Below are positions 9,542 through 19,562 of a stretch of DNA of 36,980 nt, piece after piece. The notes under the pieces were generated by a model. That model had not been told where the DNA came from and searched no databases. It was given only the letters and a program-made list of their open reading frames with translations. Source of the DNA: an uncultured Elstera sp. (lineage in GTDB: Bacteria; Pseudomonadota; Alphaproteobacteria; Elsterales; Elsteraceae); NCBI GenBank assembly GCA_903931835.1, contig CAIZEE010000611.1, positions 1-36,980 of the forward strand, in the 5' to 3' direction. Numbering within the stretch: the first letter of the stretch is position 1; every line of letters starts with the position of its first letter. A program made the position numbers and the translations under genes.

Positions 9542-11698
9542 ATGGATCTCAATCGCCGCGATTTCTTCACCCGCAGCGCGCTCGCGACGGGTGGCTTGGT
9601 CATCAGCGTTGCGTTGCCCTCACTGCTGCGCGGGCCCGGTAGTGCCAAGGCCGCAACGCCTGTGGGCCTGGCGCCAAACGCCTTCGTGCAGATCGGCACC
9701 GACAACACGATCACGCTGATCATGCCGCATACCGAGGTTGGGCAGGGTATCTATACCTCGGCCGCGACGCTGCTTGCCGAGGAGTTGGAAGTCGGCCTCG
9801 ACCAGGTGACGTTGCTGGCGGCCCCGCCCGACAATGCGAAATACGCCGATCCATTCCTGGGCGAGCAGGCAACCGGCGGGTCGACATCGATCCGCGCCGA
9901 TTGGCAGCGTCTGCGCGCGGCTGGTGCCGCTGCTCGGATGATGCTGATCCAGGCGGCCGCTCAGCGCTGGCAGGTTCAGCCGGCCAGCTGCCGTGCCGCA
10001 CTCGGCGTCGTTTATAACGATGCCGGCAAGCATCAGGCGACCTATGGGCAATTGGCCGATGCGGCCGGCAAGCTCGCCGTACCCGATAAGCCTGTGCTGA
10101 AGCAGCCCTCGGAATGGCGGCTGATCGGCAAGTCGTTGAAGCGCATCGACACACCGTCCAAGGTCAATGGCACGGCGGTATTCGGCATCGACGTCAAGGT
10201 GCCGGGTATGAAGATCGGCACGGTCGCGGCCAGCCCCGTCATCGGCGGCACGGTCAAGAGCTTCGACGAGGCGGCGGCGCGCAAGATTCCGGGCGTGGTC
10301 GATGTCGTGAAGCTCACCGATGCGGTAGCCGTGATCGGCGATCACATGTGGGCGGCGAAGCAGGGTCTTGAGGCGCTGCGGGTCCAGTGGAATCCGGGTC
10401 CCAACGCCGGCATGTCGACCGACCAGCTGATCAAGGCGCTCGACGCGGCATCGCTCGGGCCGAAAGGCGTCGTCGCCAAGGACGAAAACAACGCCCCGGC
10501 GGCGATCAAGGGCGCCAAGACACAGCTTTCGGCAATCTATCAACTGCCGTTCCTGTCCCATGCGCCGATGGAGCCGATCAATTGCACGGTGCATGTGCGT
10601 CCCGATGGCTGCGACGTCTGGGTCGGCACGCAGGTGCCTGTACGCGCGCAGCAAGCCGCCGCCGAGGCTACCGGATTGCCGCCCGAGAAAGTCACCATCC
10701 ACAACTACATCATGGGCGGTGCCTTTGGCCGGCGGCTCGATATCGACAGCATCACCCAAGCAGCGGCATTGGCGAAGCAGGTTTCCTATCCGGTCAAGTT
10801 CATCTGGACCCGGGAAGAGGATATTCAGCACGACCTGTTCCGGCCCTATTACTACGACCGCGTGTCTGCGGGTCTCGACGCCAATGGCAAGCTGGTCGGC
10901 TGGACGCATCGGGTGACCGGGTCATCGGTGCTGGCGCGCTGGGCGCCGGCCTTCTTCAAAAAGGCGGGCGATTTCGACGCGATCGAGTGCGCGGCGGAGA
11001 CGCCCTATGAGGTGCCGGCGGCTTTTGTCGATTACGTTCAGGCCGAACCGCAAGGCGTTACGACCGCCTGGTGGCGGGGTGTCGGGCCGACGCATAACGT
11101 CTTCGTCGTCGAAAGCTTTGTCGACGAATGCGCGCTTGCCGCCGGCAAGGATCCGATCGAGTTCCGCCGGGCGATGTTGGGGAAGAACCCGCGCGCTCTC
11201 GCGGTGCTGAACCTGGCGGCGGAGAAATCCGGTTGGGGCAGCAAGCTTCCGGCCGGTGTCGGTCGCGGGGTGTCGCTGCAATTCGCCTTCGGCTCCTATG
11301 TCGCGCATATCCTCGAGGTCGAGGTGACGGCGTCGTCGGAGATCAAGCTGCGTCGGTCGGTGGTTGCCATCGATGCCGGCCAGCGGGTCAATCCGGACAC
11401 GATCGAGGCGCAGATCCAGGGCGGCGTGATCTTCGGCCTGACCGCAGCGATGTATAGCGAGATCCATCACAAGGATGGTCGCGTGGTGCAGAGCAATTTC
11501 AACGATTACCGCATGCTGCGCATCGACGAGGCGCCGAAGATCGAGGTCTATCAGATCGAGAGCTCGGAAGCGCCCGGCGGCATCGGCGAAACCGGCACGG
11601 CGGCCTCGGCGGCCGCCCTCGGCAACGCCATCCATGCTGCGACCGGCAAGCGATTGCGAACGCTTCCCTTCGGCAATGGCGCCCTGGTGTCAGCATGA
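9542..11698 (+). CDS. xanthine dehydrogenase-family molybdopterin-binding subunit (isoquinoline 1-oxidoreductase beta-like), TAT signal
   Basis: NRRDFFTRSALATGG TAT motif; PHTEVGQGIYTSAATLLAEEL; GAFGRRLDID; GGIGETGTA. Confidence 0.94.
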   Translation: MDLNRRDFFTRSALATGGLVISVALPSLLRGPGSAKAATPVGLAPNAFVQIGTDNTITLIMPHTEVGQGIYTSAATLLAEELEVGLDQVTLLAAPPDNAKYADPFLGEQATGGSTSIRADWQRLRAAGAAARMMLIQAAAQRWQVQPASCRAALGVVYNDAGKHQATYGQLADAAGKLAVPDKPVLKQPSEWRLIGKSLKRIDTPSKVNGTAVFGIDVKVPGMKIGTVAASPVIGGTVKSFDEAAARKIPGVVDVVKLTDAVAVIGDHMWAAKQGLEALRVQWNPGPNAGMSTDQLIKALDAASLGPKGVVAKDENNAPAAIKGAKTQLSAIYQLPFLSHAPMEPINCTVHVRPDGCDVWVGTQVPVRAQQAAAEATGLPPEKVTIHNYIMGGAFGRRLDIDSITQAAALAKQVSYPVKFIWTREEDIQHDLFRPYYYDRVSAGLDANGKLVGWTHRVTGSSVLARWAPAFFKKAGDFDAIECAAETPYEVPAAFVDYVQAEPQGVTTAWWRGVGPTHNVFVVESFVDECALAAGKDPIEFRRAMLGKNPRALAVLNLAAEKSGWGSKLPAGVGRGVSLQFAFGSYVAHILEVEVTASSEIKLRRSVVAIDAGQRVNPDTIEAQIQGGVIFGLTAAMYSEIHHKDGRVVQSNFNDYRMLRIDEAPKIEVYQIESSEAPGGIGETGTAASAAALGNAIHAATGKRLRTLPFGNGALVSA

Positions 11699-12903
11699 GG
11701 GCGCTGATCGCGGCAATGGCAGGGGTGGCGCTCGCTACCCTGCCGCAACTTGGATTCGCGGCCGAGACGGGCATGGGCAAGGGCGAGTATCTCGCCCGGG
11801 CTGCCGATTGCGTAGCCTGCCATACGGCACCCGGCGGCCAGCCTTTCGCGGGTGGTCGAGCCTTCCAGACGCCGTTCGGCGTGATCTACTCGCCCAACAT
11901 CACGCCCGATGCCAAGACCGGTATCGGCGGCTATAGCGACGAGGAATTCATTTCAGCGCTGCAGAAAGGCGTGGCGCGGGGCGGCAAGCATCTCTATCCG
12001 GCGATGCCCTATTCCTCCTACACGCTGATGACGCGCGAGGATGTGCTGGCGGTGAAGGCCTATATCATGGGGCTCGCACCCGTCTCGAACCAGGTGGCGG
12101 AGGACAAGCTCAAATTCCCCTATAATCAGCGCGCGCTGATGATCGGCTGGAATATGATCAACAACTCCGACCATCGCTTCGAACCCGATGCGAAGCAGAG
12201 TGCGGAATGGAATCGCGGCGCCTATGTGACTGAGGCGCTCGGCCATTGCCAGCAATGCCATACGCCGCGCAATTTCATGCAGGGGCTGAAATCGTCATCC
12301 GCCTATGCCGGCGCGCCGATCCAAGGCTGGAACGCCTATAATATCACGAGCGACAAGACCGCCGGCATCGGCGGATGGAGCGATGCCGATCTGGCCTCGT
12401 ACCTGTCGACCGGTCATGCCGATGGTCACGGCTCGGCTTCCGGCCCAATGGCGGAGGCGATTGAGAACTCGCTGCGCTATCTGACGCCGGACGATATCAA
12501 GGCGATGGTGACCTATCTGAAGACGGTACCGCCGCAGCCGGGCAACGCTGCGCCTGCCCCGGTATCCGCCAAGCCCGACATCGCGCTCGGCGGTAAGATC
12601 TTCGAAGAGGCCTGCCAATCCTGCCACCGCGCCAACGGTACGGGATCGGCGACGCCCTATGCCGCCTTGCTCGGCAGCCCGAGCGTCACGGACCCGAGCG
12701 GCACCAATCTGGTGGCCGTCCTGCTCTATGGCAGCCATATTGATACCGCGACTGGGGCCAAGGCCATGCCCGGATTTGCGCATGGCTATACCGACGTGGA
12801 ACTGGCGGCCGTTGCCAATTACACGATTGCGCAGTTCGGCAAGGGAACCGGCGCTGTCACCCGCGAGGCGGTGGCGAAGGCAAGAAGTACCGTAACCGAC
12901 TAA
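11695..12903 (+). CDS. exported tri-heme cytochrome c (dehydrogenase cytochrome subunit-like)
   Basis: Signal peptide; three CxxCH motifs CVACH, CQQCH, CQSCH; ATGA overlap with preceding gene. Confidence 0.93.
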   Translation: MRALIAAMAGVALATLPQLGFAAETGMGKGEYLARAADCVACHTAPGGQPFAGGRAFQTPFGVIYSPNITPDAKTGIGGYSDEEFISALQKGVARGGKHLYPAMPYSSYTLMTREDVLAVKAYIMGLAPVSNQVAEDKLKFPYNQRALMIGWNMINNSDHRFEPDAKQSAEWNRGAYVTEALGHCQQCHTPRNFMQGLKSSSAYAGAPIQGWNAYNITSDKTAGIGGWSDADLASYLSTGHADGHGSASGPMAEAIENSLRYLTPDDIKAMVTYLKTVPPQPGNAAPAPVSAKPDIALGGKIFEEACQSCHRANGTGSATPYAALLGSPSVTDPSGTNLVAVLLYGSHIDTATGAKAMPGFAHGYTDVELAAVANYTIAQFGKGTGAVTREAVAKARSTVTD

Positions 12904-12911
12904 GGTTGGTA

Positions 12912-12958
12912 TCGTTCAACGCAGGGCGGTTTTAAGCAAACTTCCCTGCGTTGAACGA
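12912..12958. repeat. perfect 15-bp inverted repeat between convergent genes (possible bidirectional terminator / 3' hairpin)
   Basis: TCGTTCAACGCAGGG (12912-12926) and CCCTGCGTTGAACGA (12944-12958) are exact reverse complements; no T-tract seen. Confidence 0.85.
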
Positions 12959-13579
12959 CGCTTCGGTCTTCGCCTTGATCTCGGCGAGGGTCACTTCCGG
13001 CGCCATCTCAACGAGCGTCAGCCCGCCTTGCTTGCGGTCGACATCGAAGACGCAGAGATCGGTGATCACCATGTCGACGCAGGCAGCCCCGGTCAGCGGC
13101 AAGGTGCAGCGCTTCAGCACCTTGGACTGGCCCTGCTTGTTGGCGTGTTCCATGACGACGATGACGCGCTTGACGCCGGCGACCAGATCCATCGCGCCGC
13201 CCATGCCCTTGACCACTTTGCCCGGGATGGTCCAGTTGGCGATGTCGCCATTCTCCGCTACTTCCATCGCCCCCAGCACGGTCAAATCGATATGGCCGCC
13301 GCGGATCATCGCGAAACTGTCCGATGACGAGAAATAGCTCGAGGTCGGAAGCTCGGTGATGGTCTGCTTGCCGGCATTGATCAGATCGGCATCCTCTTCC
13401 CCCTCGTAAGGGAAGGGGCCCATACCGAGCATGCCGTTCTCGCTTTGCAGCGTCACGTCCAGGCCATCGGGAATATAGTTCGCCACCAGCGTCGGGATGC
13501 CGATGCCGAGATTGACGTAGAAGCCGTCCTCCAGCTCCTGTGCGGCGCGCGCTGCGATCTGTTCGCGGGTCCAGCCCAT
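12932..13579 (-). CDS. scoB: 3-oxoacid CoA-transferase subunit B
   Basis: [46 protein letters not shown]. Confidence 0.94.
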   Translation of the reverse strand: MGWTREQIAARAAQELEDGFYVNLGIGIPTLVANYIPDGLDVTLQSENGMLGMGPFPYEGEEDADLINAGKQTITELPTSSYFSSSDSFAMIRGGHIDLTVLGAMEVAENGDIANWTIPGKVVKGMGGAMDLVAGVKRVIVVMEHANKQGQSKVLKRCTLPLTGAACVDMVITDLCVFDVDRKQGGLTLVEMAPEVTLAEIKAKTEASFNAGKFA

Positions 13580-13593
13580 GGTTCAGGTCTCCT

Positions 13594-14304
13594 TCAGGCT
13601 GTCGGGCGCGGACGGGTGGTCACGCGCTCGATCAATTTCTTATAATTGTCGCCTTGTATGATGCGATCGACATAGATGCCGGGCGTGTGGATGTGATCAG
13701 GGTTGAGTTCGCCTGCCTGCACCAGATGTTCGACCTCGACCACGGTCACCTTGCCGGCCGTCGCCATCACCGGATTGAAGTTCCGCGCGGTCTTGCGATA
13801 GATCAAATTGCCGGCGGTATCGGCTTTCCACGCCTTGACGATGGCGAGATCGGCAGTCAGCCCGCGCTCCATCACATAGCCAACGCCGTCGAATTCCTTG
13901 GTTTCCTTGCCATCCGCCACGACTGTGCCGTAGCCGGTGCGGGTGTAAAAGGCGGGGATGCCGGCACCGCCCGCGCGGATGCGCTCGGCCAATGTCCCTT
14001 GCGGGTTCAACTCAAGTTCGAGCTTCCCGTCGAGATAGAGCTTCTCGAACAGTTTGTTCTCACCCACATAGGACGAGATCATCTTTTTGACCTGACCGTT
14101 ATTGAGCAGGACCCACAACCCGTGGCCGTCCGTACCGCAATTATTCGAGACAACGGTCAGGTTTTTGGTGCCCGCTTCCAGGATTGCCTGAATTAAATGC
14201 TCAGCATTGCCCGACAGACCAAAGCCGCCCGATAGGATGCTCATCCCATCGAACAGGATACCGTCAAGGGCCGCTGCAGCATTCGGATAGATTTTGTTTT
14301 TCAC
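13594..14304 (-). CDS. scoA: 3-oxoacid CoA-transferase subunit A
   Basis: KIYPNAAAALDGILFDGMSILSGGFGLSG; likely GTG start at 14304 (ORF track extends to 14331). Confidence 0.92.
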   Translation of the reverse strand: MKNKIYPNAAAALDGILFDGMSILSGGFGLSGNAEHLIQAILEAGTKNLTVVSNNCGTDGHGLWVLLNNGQVKKMISSYVGENKLFEKLYLDGKLELELNPQGTLAERIRAGGAGIPAFYTRTGYGTVVADGKETKEFDGVGYVMERGLTADLAIVKAWKADTAGNLIYRKTARNFNPVMATAGKVTVVEVEHLVQAGELNPDHIHTPGIYVDRIIQGDNYKKLIERVTTRPRPTA

Positions 14305-14613
14305 GGCCTCACTCCAATGGCTAGCCGACACCGGTCACGGTTGAAGTTAATGCGCATGGCCGACCAAGGCGACTCGAATCGTGTAAGCGCGTCTGAAATC
14401 TGTCGGTTGCCTGGGAATCCACAGAGGTATCCCGATACCATAGCTGATGGAATTCTCGCGATCGGTGGGGAGTTTCAATTGTCAGCCCCGACGCGCGCAT
14501 GCTTCGTATCAGTACTTTTCCAGTTCGATTGTGGTGATTCCGATTGGATTTTTAAAAGGTTCCCTATAGAAGATGTTGGAATCGCAGGTGGTTCAGAACA
14601 GAAGATTTGAAAT

Positions 14614-15492
14614 ATGCCATCAAAGCTGAAGCCCACACAGTTAGGTTTTCTTGTTGCCGCGATCGCTTATTGCGTCGGCGTCTTCTTTCTAGATATCTCC
14701 ACCCCATCGACCTACAACGAATCGTTGTTGCTGGTTCTGGCCTTCGCGCTGATCTATCCGGTGCGGCGGACCTGGGCGACGATCCTTATTTTCGCCTGCA
14801 CCATCATCGCCGCGATCATGACCGCGTTCTTCGAACCGGGTGCGGATAGCGATGCCGGCACCTGGGTCAATATCTGGATATTGATCGTTGCTGAATGCGG
14901 CATCGCCTTCATGACGTGGCGCGTCACCACGGTCGAGAATGCACTTTATCAGTTGTCGACGACCGATCCGCTGACCGGCGCCTATAACCGCCGTCATTTC
15001 ATGGTGCTGATGGACCGCGAGCGCAAGATATCGGAGCGGTACGGCACCGGCCTGTCTCTTTTATTGCTCGATATCGATCATTTTAAGAAAATCAACGACA
15101 CTTACGGGCATCCGACCGGCGACGAAGCGATTAAAGCCATCGCTGAAACCTGCCATCGTCAGGTTCGCTCGACCGATACGTTCTGTCGCTATGGTGGCGA
15201 GGAATTCGTTGTGGCATTGCCCAATACCGATGAGGCGGGGGCTGCGATCGCGGCCGAATATCTGCGCAAGGCCGTGTCAAAAATCGAGCTGATTGCGGAT
15301 GGCAATCGCACGGTGCAGTTTACCGTCAGTATCGGCGTCGCCAGTTTCGTTCGGAAATCGACGATCGAACAATTGATCGAATGTGCGGACCAGGCACTCT
15401 ATGCAGCCAAATTGGGTGGCCGCAATCAGGTGCAGATCGGTCGTTACGACAGCATCGACTCTGCGCTCAGCACAAAGAAGGCCGAGGCTTAG
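14614..15492 (+). CDS. membrane-anchored GGDEF diguanylate cyclase
   Basis: Hydrophobic N-terminal half; TDPLTGAYNRRHF, RSTDTFCRYGGEEFVVALP (active-site GGEEF with RxxD I-site). Confidence 0.93.
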   Translation: MPSKLKPTQLGFLVAAIAYCVGVFFLDISTPSTYNESLLLVLAFALIYPVRRTWATILIFACTIIAAIMTAFFEPGADSDAGTWVNIWILIVAECGIAFMTWRVTTVENALYQLSTTDPLTGAYNRRHFMVLMDRERKISERYGTGLSLLLLDIDHFKKINDTYGHPTGDEAIKAIAETCHRQVRSTDTFCRYGGEEFVVALPNTDEAGAAIAAEYLRKAVSKIELIADGNRTVQFTVSIGVASFVRKSTIEQLIECADQALYAAKLGGRNQVQIGRYDSIDSALSTKKAEA

Positions 15493-15502
15493 CCTTACAG
15501 AG

Positions 15503-15587
15503 TGGTGCGGGCGGTCGGAATCGAACCGACACTCCTCTCGGAACCGGATTTTGAGTCCGGCGCGTCTACCAGTTCCACCACGCCCGC
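15503..15587 (-). tRNA. tRNA-Leu (CAA), CCA encoded
   Basis: Acceptor GCGGGCG/CGCCCGC, anticodon stem-loop CCGGA-CTCAAAA-TCCGG, long variable arm, TPsiC GTCGGTTCGATTCCGAC, ACCA 3' end. Confidence 0.95.
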
Positions 15588-15647
15588 GTTCGACTGTGTG
15601 GTTTGAGCGGCCTATGTGCCACAACGACGGGCTGGAGGTCTAGTGGT

Positions 15648-17546
15648 TTGACCACCCCTTCATCGGCGCAATCGCTGCGTGATGACGCAGGCGCTGCGAT
15701 TGGCCAGCGCAAATTCACCGAAGCGGCTAGGCTTGCCGACCAGCTGGAGCGGCTGGGCGAGCCAGCAGAGGCGGCCAATCTAAGGGGCCGTATCGCGCTG
15801 ATGCGCAATCGTTCGATCGATGCTGCGGCCTGGTTCCGCAAATGCATCGCGATCAAATCGGACCACATCGGTGCGTGGGCCAATCTCGGCACCGCCTTGG
15901 CGGAGACGAAAGCCTTCGATGAGGCCTGGACGGCCTTTACCCGGGCGATCGAGCTTGGTCTGCCGGTCCGGCTGATCCTGCATAATTTTGGTATCGTCGC
16001 GGCTGAGGCCAAGCAAGTGGAGGCGGCGATCCGCCTGATCGCACGCGCGGTGGCCGATGGGCTTGATGAGCCGGAGGTTTATACCGTCCTGGCCGATCTC
16101 TATGGCGAACTCGGCGATATCGAGCGGCAGATCGCGGTGCTCGACCAAGCGTTGATCCGCTATCCGACGCGCGCCGATTTTCTCGACCGGCTCTACCAAC
16201 TAAAGACGGCGATCTGCGATTATCCGGGACTGGCTGTCATCGAGGATCGCGTCAGATCGCATCTGGCGTTCTGCGTTGCCGGGTCATTGCCCCCCGGCAT
16301 GCCGAGCTTCAGCTTCCTGATGACGCAGGGTGACGGCGCCCATGCGCGGCTCAACCAGTCTGCCTGGGACCGCCCAGAGTATCGCCGCCGTCCGGCCAAG
16401 GCGAAAGCCAAAGCCGGCCGGAAACGGCTGGCCTACCTCTCCGCCGATCTGCATGATCACCCGGTTGGCCGTCTGATGCTCGACATCATCGGCGCGCATG
16501 ATCGCAACCGGTTCGAAATCGTGATCCTGTCCGCCGCAATGCCCAGCGACGAGTCGCGTCACCGCCGTATCGCCGATGCGATCGCAGCACGGGCGGATCA
16601 GGTCATTTTGGTGCAGGATCTGGCCGACGATGAACTGGCGAAGCTCATCCGGCGCGAACGGATCGACATATTGGTCGAGCTCGGCGGCCATATGATGGCA
16701 AGCCGCGTTCAGGCGCTGTGGGCGCATGAAGCGACAGTGCAAATCTCATTCATGGGCTATGCCGGCAGCACCGGCATGCGCTGCATCGATTACATCGTCG
16801 CCGATCCGGTGATCCTGCCACCAGCGGCAAGCAGCGACTTTGTAGAACGGGTGATTCGCCTGCCGCATCCCTGGCTGCCGGTGTCGCCCGAACCGGTATC
16901 GCCGCCGCCATCGCGCGATGCGCTATTCGCTACGCAAGCCAGGGTGATTGTCTCGCTGCAGACGCCGCAGAAATTGTCGCTCGACACGGTCACTGCCTGG
17001 GCGCGCATTCTGGCGCGAACCGACGCCATACTATGGCTCTTTCTGTTCGCGACCACGCCAGGGCGTGACGCGTTGGCTGAGCGCAATCTCAGGCGGTTTT
17101 TTGCCGAGCGAGGCATTGCTGCCGATCGCCTGCGCTTCACCCATGACTGGCTCGATCGGCCAGATCATCTGGGACGCATCGCGGCGGCCGATCTGGCGCT
17201 TGATGCGCTGCGGTGGGGTGGGCATTCGACCACGCTGGATGCGCTCAATGCCGGCCTGCCGGTGCTCACAATCGCCGGGCCAGCCTGGCCATCGCGCGTT
17301 GCCGCCAGCCTGTTGAGTGCGGGCGGGCTAGGCGACGCGCTGGTTGCGCGATCGGTGGATGATTATGTCGAGCGCGCCGTCCGGCTATTAAACGAGCCAG
17401 CGCGTTTGACTGCAGTGCGTGCTCAGACGCAGGCGGCGTTCGCTGCCGGCAACCTCGCATCCTGGGTGGCGGCCTATGAGCGTGGGCTCTTACAAGCCTA
17501 TGAGGATACGGTGGACGGCGTGCATCGCGACATCATCGTCGCCTGA
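15648..17546 (+). CDS. TPR / SPINDLY-like O-GlcNAc transferase (GT41 family)
   Basis: TPR-like N-terminus; KRLAYLSADLHDHPVGRLM; VQISFMGYAGSTGMRCIDYIVAD; GHSTTLDALNAGLPVLTI. Likely TTG start at 15648 after GGAGG. Confidence 0.88.
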   Translation: MTTPSSAQSLRDDAGAAIGQRKFTEAARLADQLERLGEPAEAANLRGRIALMRNRSIDAAAWFRKCIAIKSDHIGAWANLGTALAETKAFDEAWTAFTRAIELGLPVRLILHNFGIVAAEAKQVEAAIRLIARAVADGLDEPEVYTVLADLYGELGDIERQIAVLDQALIRYPTRADFLDRLYQLKTAICDYPGLAVIEDRVRSHLAFCVAGSLPPGMPSFSFLMTQGDGAHARLNQSAWDRPEYRRRPAKAKAKAGRKRLAYLSADLHDHPVGRLMLDIIGAHDRNRFEIVILSAAMPSDESRHRRIADAIAARADQVILVQDLADDELAKLIRRERIDILVELGGHMMASRVQALWAHEATVQISFMGYAGSTGMRCIDYIVADPVILPPAASSDFVERVIRLPHPWLPVSPEPVSPPPSRDALFATQARVIVSLQTPQKLSLDTVTAWARILARTDAILWLFLFATTPGRDALAERNLRRFFAERGIAADRLRFTHDWLDRPDHLGRIAAADLALDALRWGGHSTTLDALNAGLPVLTIAGPAWPSRVAASLLSAGGLGDALVARSVDDYVERAVRLLNEPARLTAVRAQTQAAFAAGNLASWVAAYERGLLQAYEDTVDGVHRDIIVA

Positions 17547-17550
17547 CCGG

Positions 17551-18837
17551 TTATTCCGCCGGCGCCAGCCGGTGTGCCGCAGCGGCGCCAGGCGGATTGA
17601 TGGCCAGCGCCAGGGCAGCAGCACCTATGCAAATCCCACCCGAGATCATGAAGGCGGCCTGGTAATCGCCCAACCCGTTGCGGAGCGCACCGGCCGCCAA
17701 TGCGGCAACGGACGCTCCAAGCTGATGGCCGCAAGCGATCCAGCCGAACACCATGCCGACCTTCTCGCGTCCCAGCACATTGGCCGCCAGCCGGACGGTG
17801 GGCGGCACGGTGGCGATCCAGTCCAGGCCATAGATGACGGCAAACAACGGCAGGCCCCAGATGCTGTCGGTGAAGGCGAAGGGCAGATACAGCAGCGACA
17901 AACCCCGCAAACCGTAATACCAGGCGAGCAGGCGGCGATTATCCAACCGGTCGGACAGCCAGCCTGATCCGGTCGTGCCGAAGAAATCCAGAACGCCGAT
18001 CGCCGCCAGCAGCCCTGCCGCCTTGGTTTCGGTGATGCCGCTTTCCACACAGGCCGAAATCAAATGGGTCCCGATCAAGCCGTTTGTGCTGGCGCCGCAA
18101 ACCGCGAACGTGCCGAAGAGTAGCCAGAAATCCCGGCTGCGCGAAACCTGGCGCAGCGTCAGCAAGGGGGCAAGCAGCGGGTTGCCGGTGGCGATCGGGG
18201 GCACCTCGATCGTCGTGGCGCCGAAGGGCTGCAGGCCGATATCCTGGGGGCGGTTACGCATGAGGAGGGCGACGACGGGTAGGACGAGTGCTGTCGTCCC
18301 GGCAACCGTCAATGCGGCTCCCCGCCAGCCATAAATGCCAATCACCTCCGCCAACATGGGCAGGAAGACCAATTGGCCAGTCGCGGTGCTGGTGGTCAGG
18401 ATGCCGGTGACGAGACCTCGCCGTTCGGTAAACCAGCGATTGGCAACCAAGGCGGCCAGCGAATTCGCCACCATGCCGCTGCCAACCCCAATAACCACAC
18501 CCCAGACCAGAAAGAATTGCCACAGCGTGGCGACCAGCGGCGCAGCCGCCACCCCGCTACACAGAACGACAAGGGCCAAGCTTACGACCCGACGCAGACC
18601 ATAGCGGTCGACCAGGGCAGCGGAAAACGGTCCGACCAGGCCGAACAGCAGGATGTTGACGGAGATCACCGCGGAAATCTGCGCCCGGTTCCAGCCGAAC
18701 TCGTGCTCTAGCGGCACGATCATCACGGACGGCGTCGCGCGCACACCCGCTGCGGCGATCAGCGCCAGGAACGTCACGGCAACGATAATCCAGCCGTAAT
18801 GCAGGCGCCCTTGCGCCATCCGGGTCGGAGAAAACAC
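17551..18837 (-). CDS. MFS transporter
   Basis: 12-TM-like hydrophobic pattern, LRRVVSLAL, ANRWFTERRGLVTGI. Confidence 0.9.
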   Translation of the reverse strand: MFSPTRMAQGRLHYGWIIVAVTFLALIAAAGVRATPSVMIVPLEHEFGWNRAQISAVISVNILLFGLVGPFSAALVDRYGLRRVVSLALVVLCSGVAAAPLVATLWQFFLVWGVVIGVGSGMVANSLAALVANRWFTERRGLVTGILTTSTATGQLVFLPMLAEVIGIYGWRGAALTVAGTTALVLPVVALLMRNRPQDIGLQPFGATTIEVPPIATGNPLLAPLLTLRQVSRSRDFWLLFGTFAVCGASTNGLIGTHLISACVESGITETKAAGLLAAIGVLDFFGTTGSGWLSDRLDNRRLLAWYYGLRGLSLLYLPFAFTDSIWGLPLFAVIYGLDWIATVPPTVRLAANVLGREKVGMVFGWIACGHQLGASVAALAAGALRNGLGDYQAAFMISGGICIGAAALALAINPPGAAAAHRLAPAE

Positions 18838-18839
18838 GA

Positions 18840-19562
18840 TCAGCGGTCGCCTTGGTTGAGGTCGATCGGGGGCGGTTCGGCCGAACTGATTTCGGTAACG
18901 AATTTGTGGCGCATGGCGTTCGCGATATCGTTGAACCCTGCGGCCGGCAGAACGAAAGCACCGGCGCCGGCAATAACATGGTTGGTGTACCAGGCCTCCA
19001 GCGTCGTCGCCTCGTCGCCTTCGAGGATCGGCAGGCCGTTTACGATGGCGCCGCTTGCCGCAAGTTCAGCGCCGACAGTCTCAACCGGTTTGGCCGGATT
19101 GCAATTGTCATGGCCATCGCCCGATACGTCGATAACGACGCGATCTGCCGGCACCGGCATCTGCGCCAGCAATTTGTCAGCGATCTGGCGCATCGCCACC
19201 GACATGCAGGTGAATTGATCGCCGTTGCGTGGCGCCGCCCGGATTTTGGCCGCAAACTGGGCAATATCGGCCGGGCTGCTCAGCAAGGTCCAGGGGATGG
19301 TGACATTGGACTTGGTCGACCATTCGACCAATATCACCTCCATGGATTGGTGGGCGCCACCCAATATCGCGTGCTCAACCTCCGGCGTTTCCAGTGCTGC
19401 GGCGATCCCCTCCATCTGCAAGACGTAGCGCTTGCCGTCGACCGAGCCTGAAACGTCAACGGCCAGGACGAGAGCGATATCTGCGCGCTCATCGCGCGCG
19501 GCGGCGGGGCCGATAACCGAAGCCAAAGCCGCTAGCGCGACGAAGATCTGCCAATGCTTCAT
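18840..19562 (-). CDS. secreted DUF1194 / von Willebrand factor A-like protein
   Basis: Signal peptide; MIDAS VLAVDVSGSVDGKRY; VVIDVSGDGHDN. Confidence 0.9.
   Translation of the reverse strand: MKHWQIFVALAALASVIGPAAARDERADIALVLAVDVSGSVDGKRYVLQMEGIAAALETPEVEHAILGGAHQSMEVILVEWSTKSNVTIPWTLLSSPADIAQFAAKIRAAPRNGDQFTCMSVAMRQIADKLLAQMPVPADRVVIDVSGDGHDNCNPAKPVETVGAELAASGAIVNGLPILEGDEATTLEAWYTNHVIAGAGAFVLPAAGFNDIANAMRHKFVTEISSAEPPPIDLNQGDR

Noticed and set aside
9620-10909. 429-aa minus-strand ORF opposite the Mo-hydroxylase large subunit
   Set aside because: Arg/His/Asp-rich antisense shadow of a high-GC conserved gene; no recognisable domain
15277-15643. ORFs running through the tRNA-Leu region on both strands
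   Set aside because: They overlap a clear tRNA gene and the GGDEF 3' end; no protein motif
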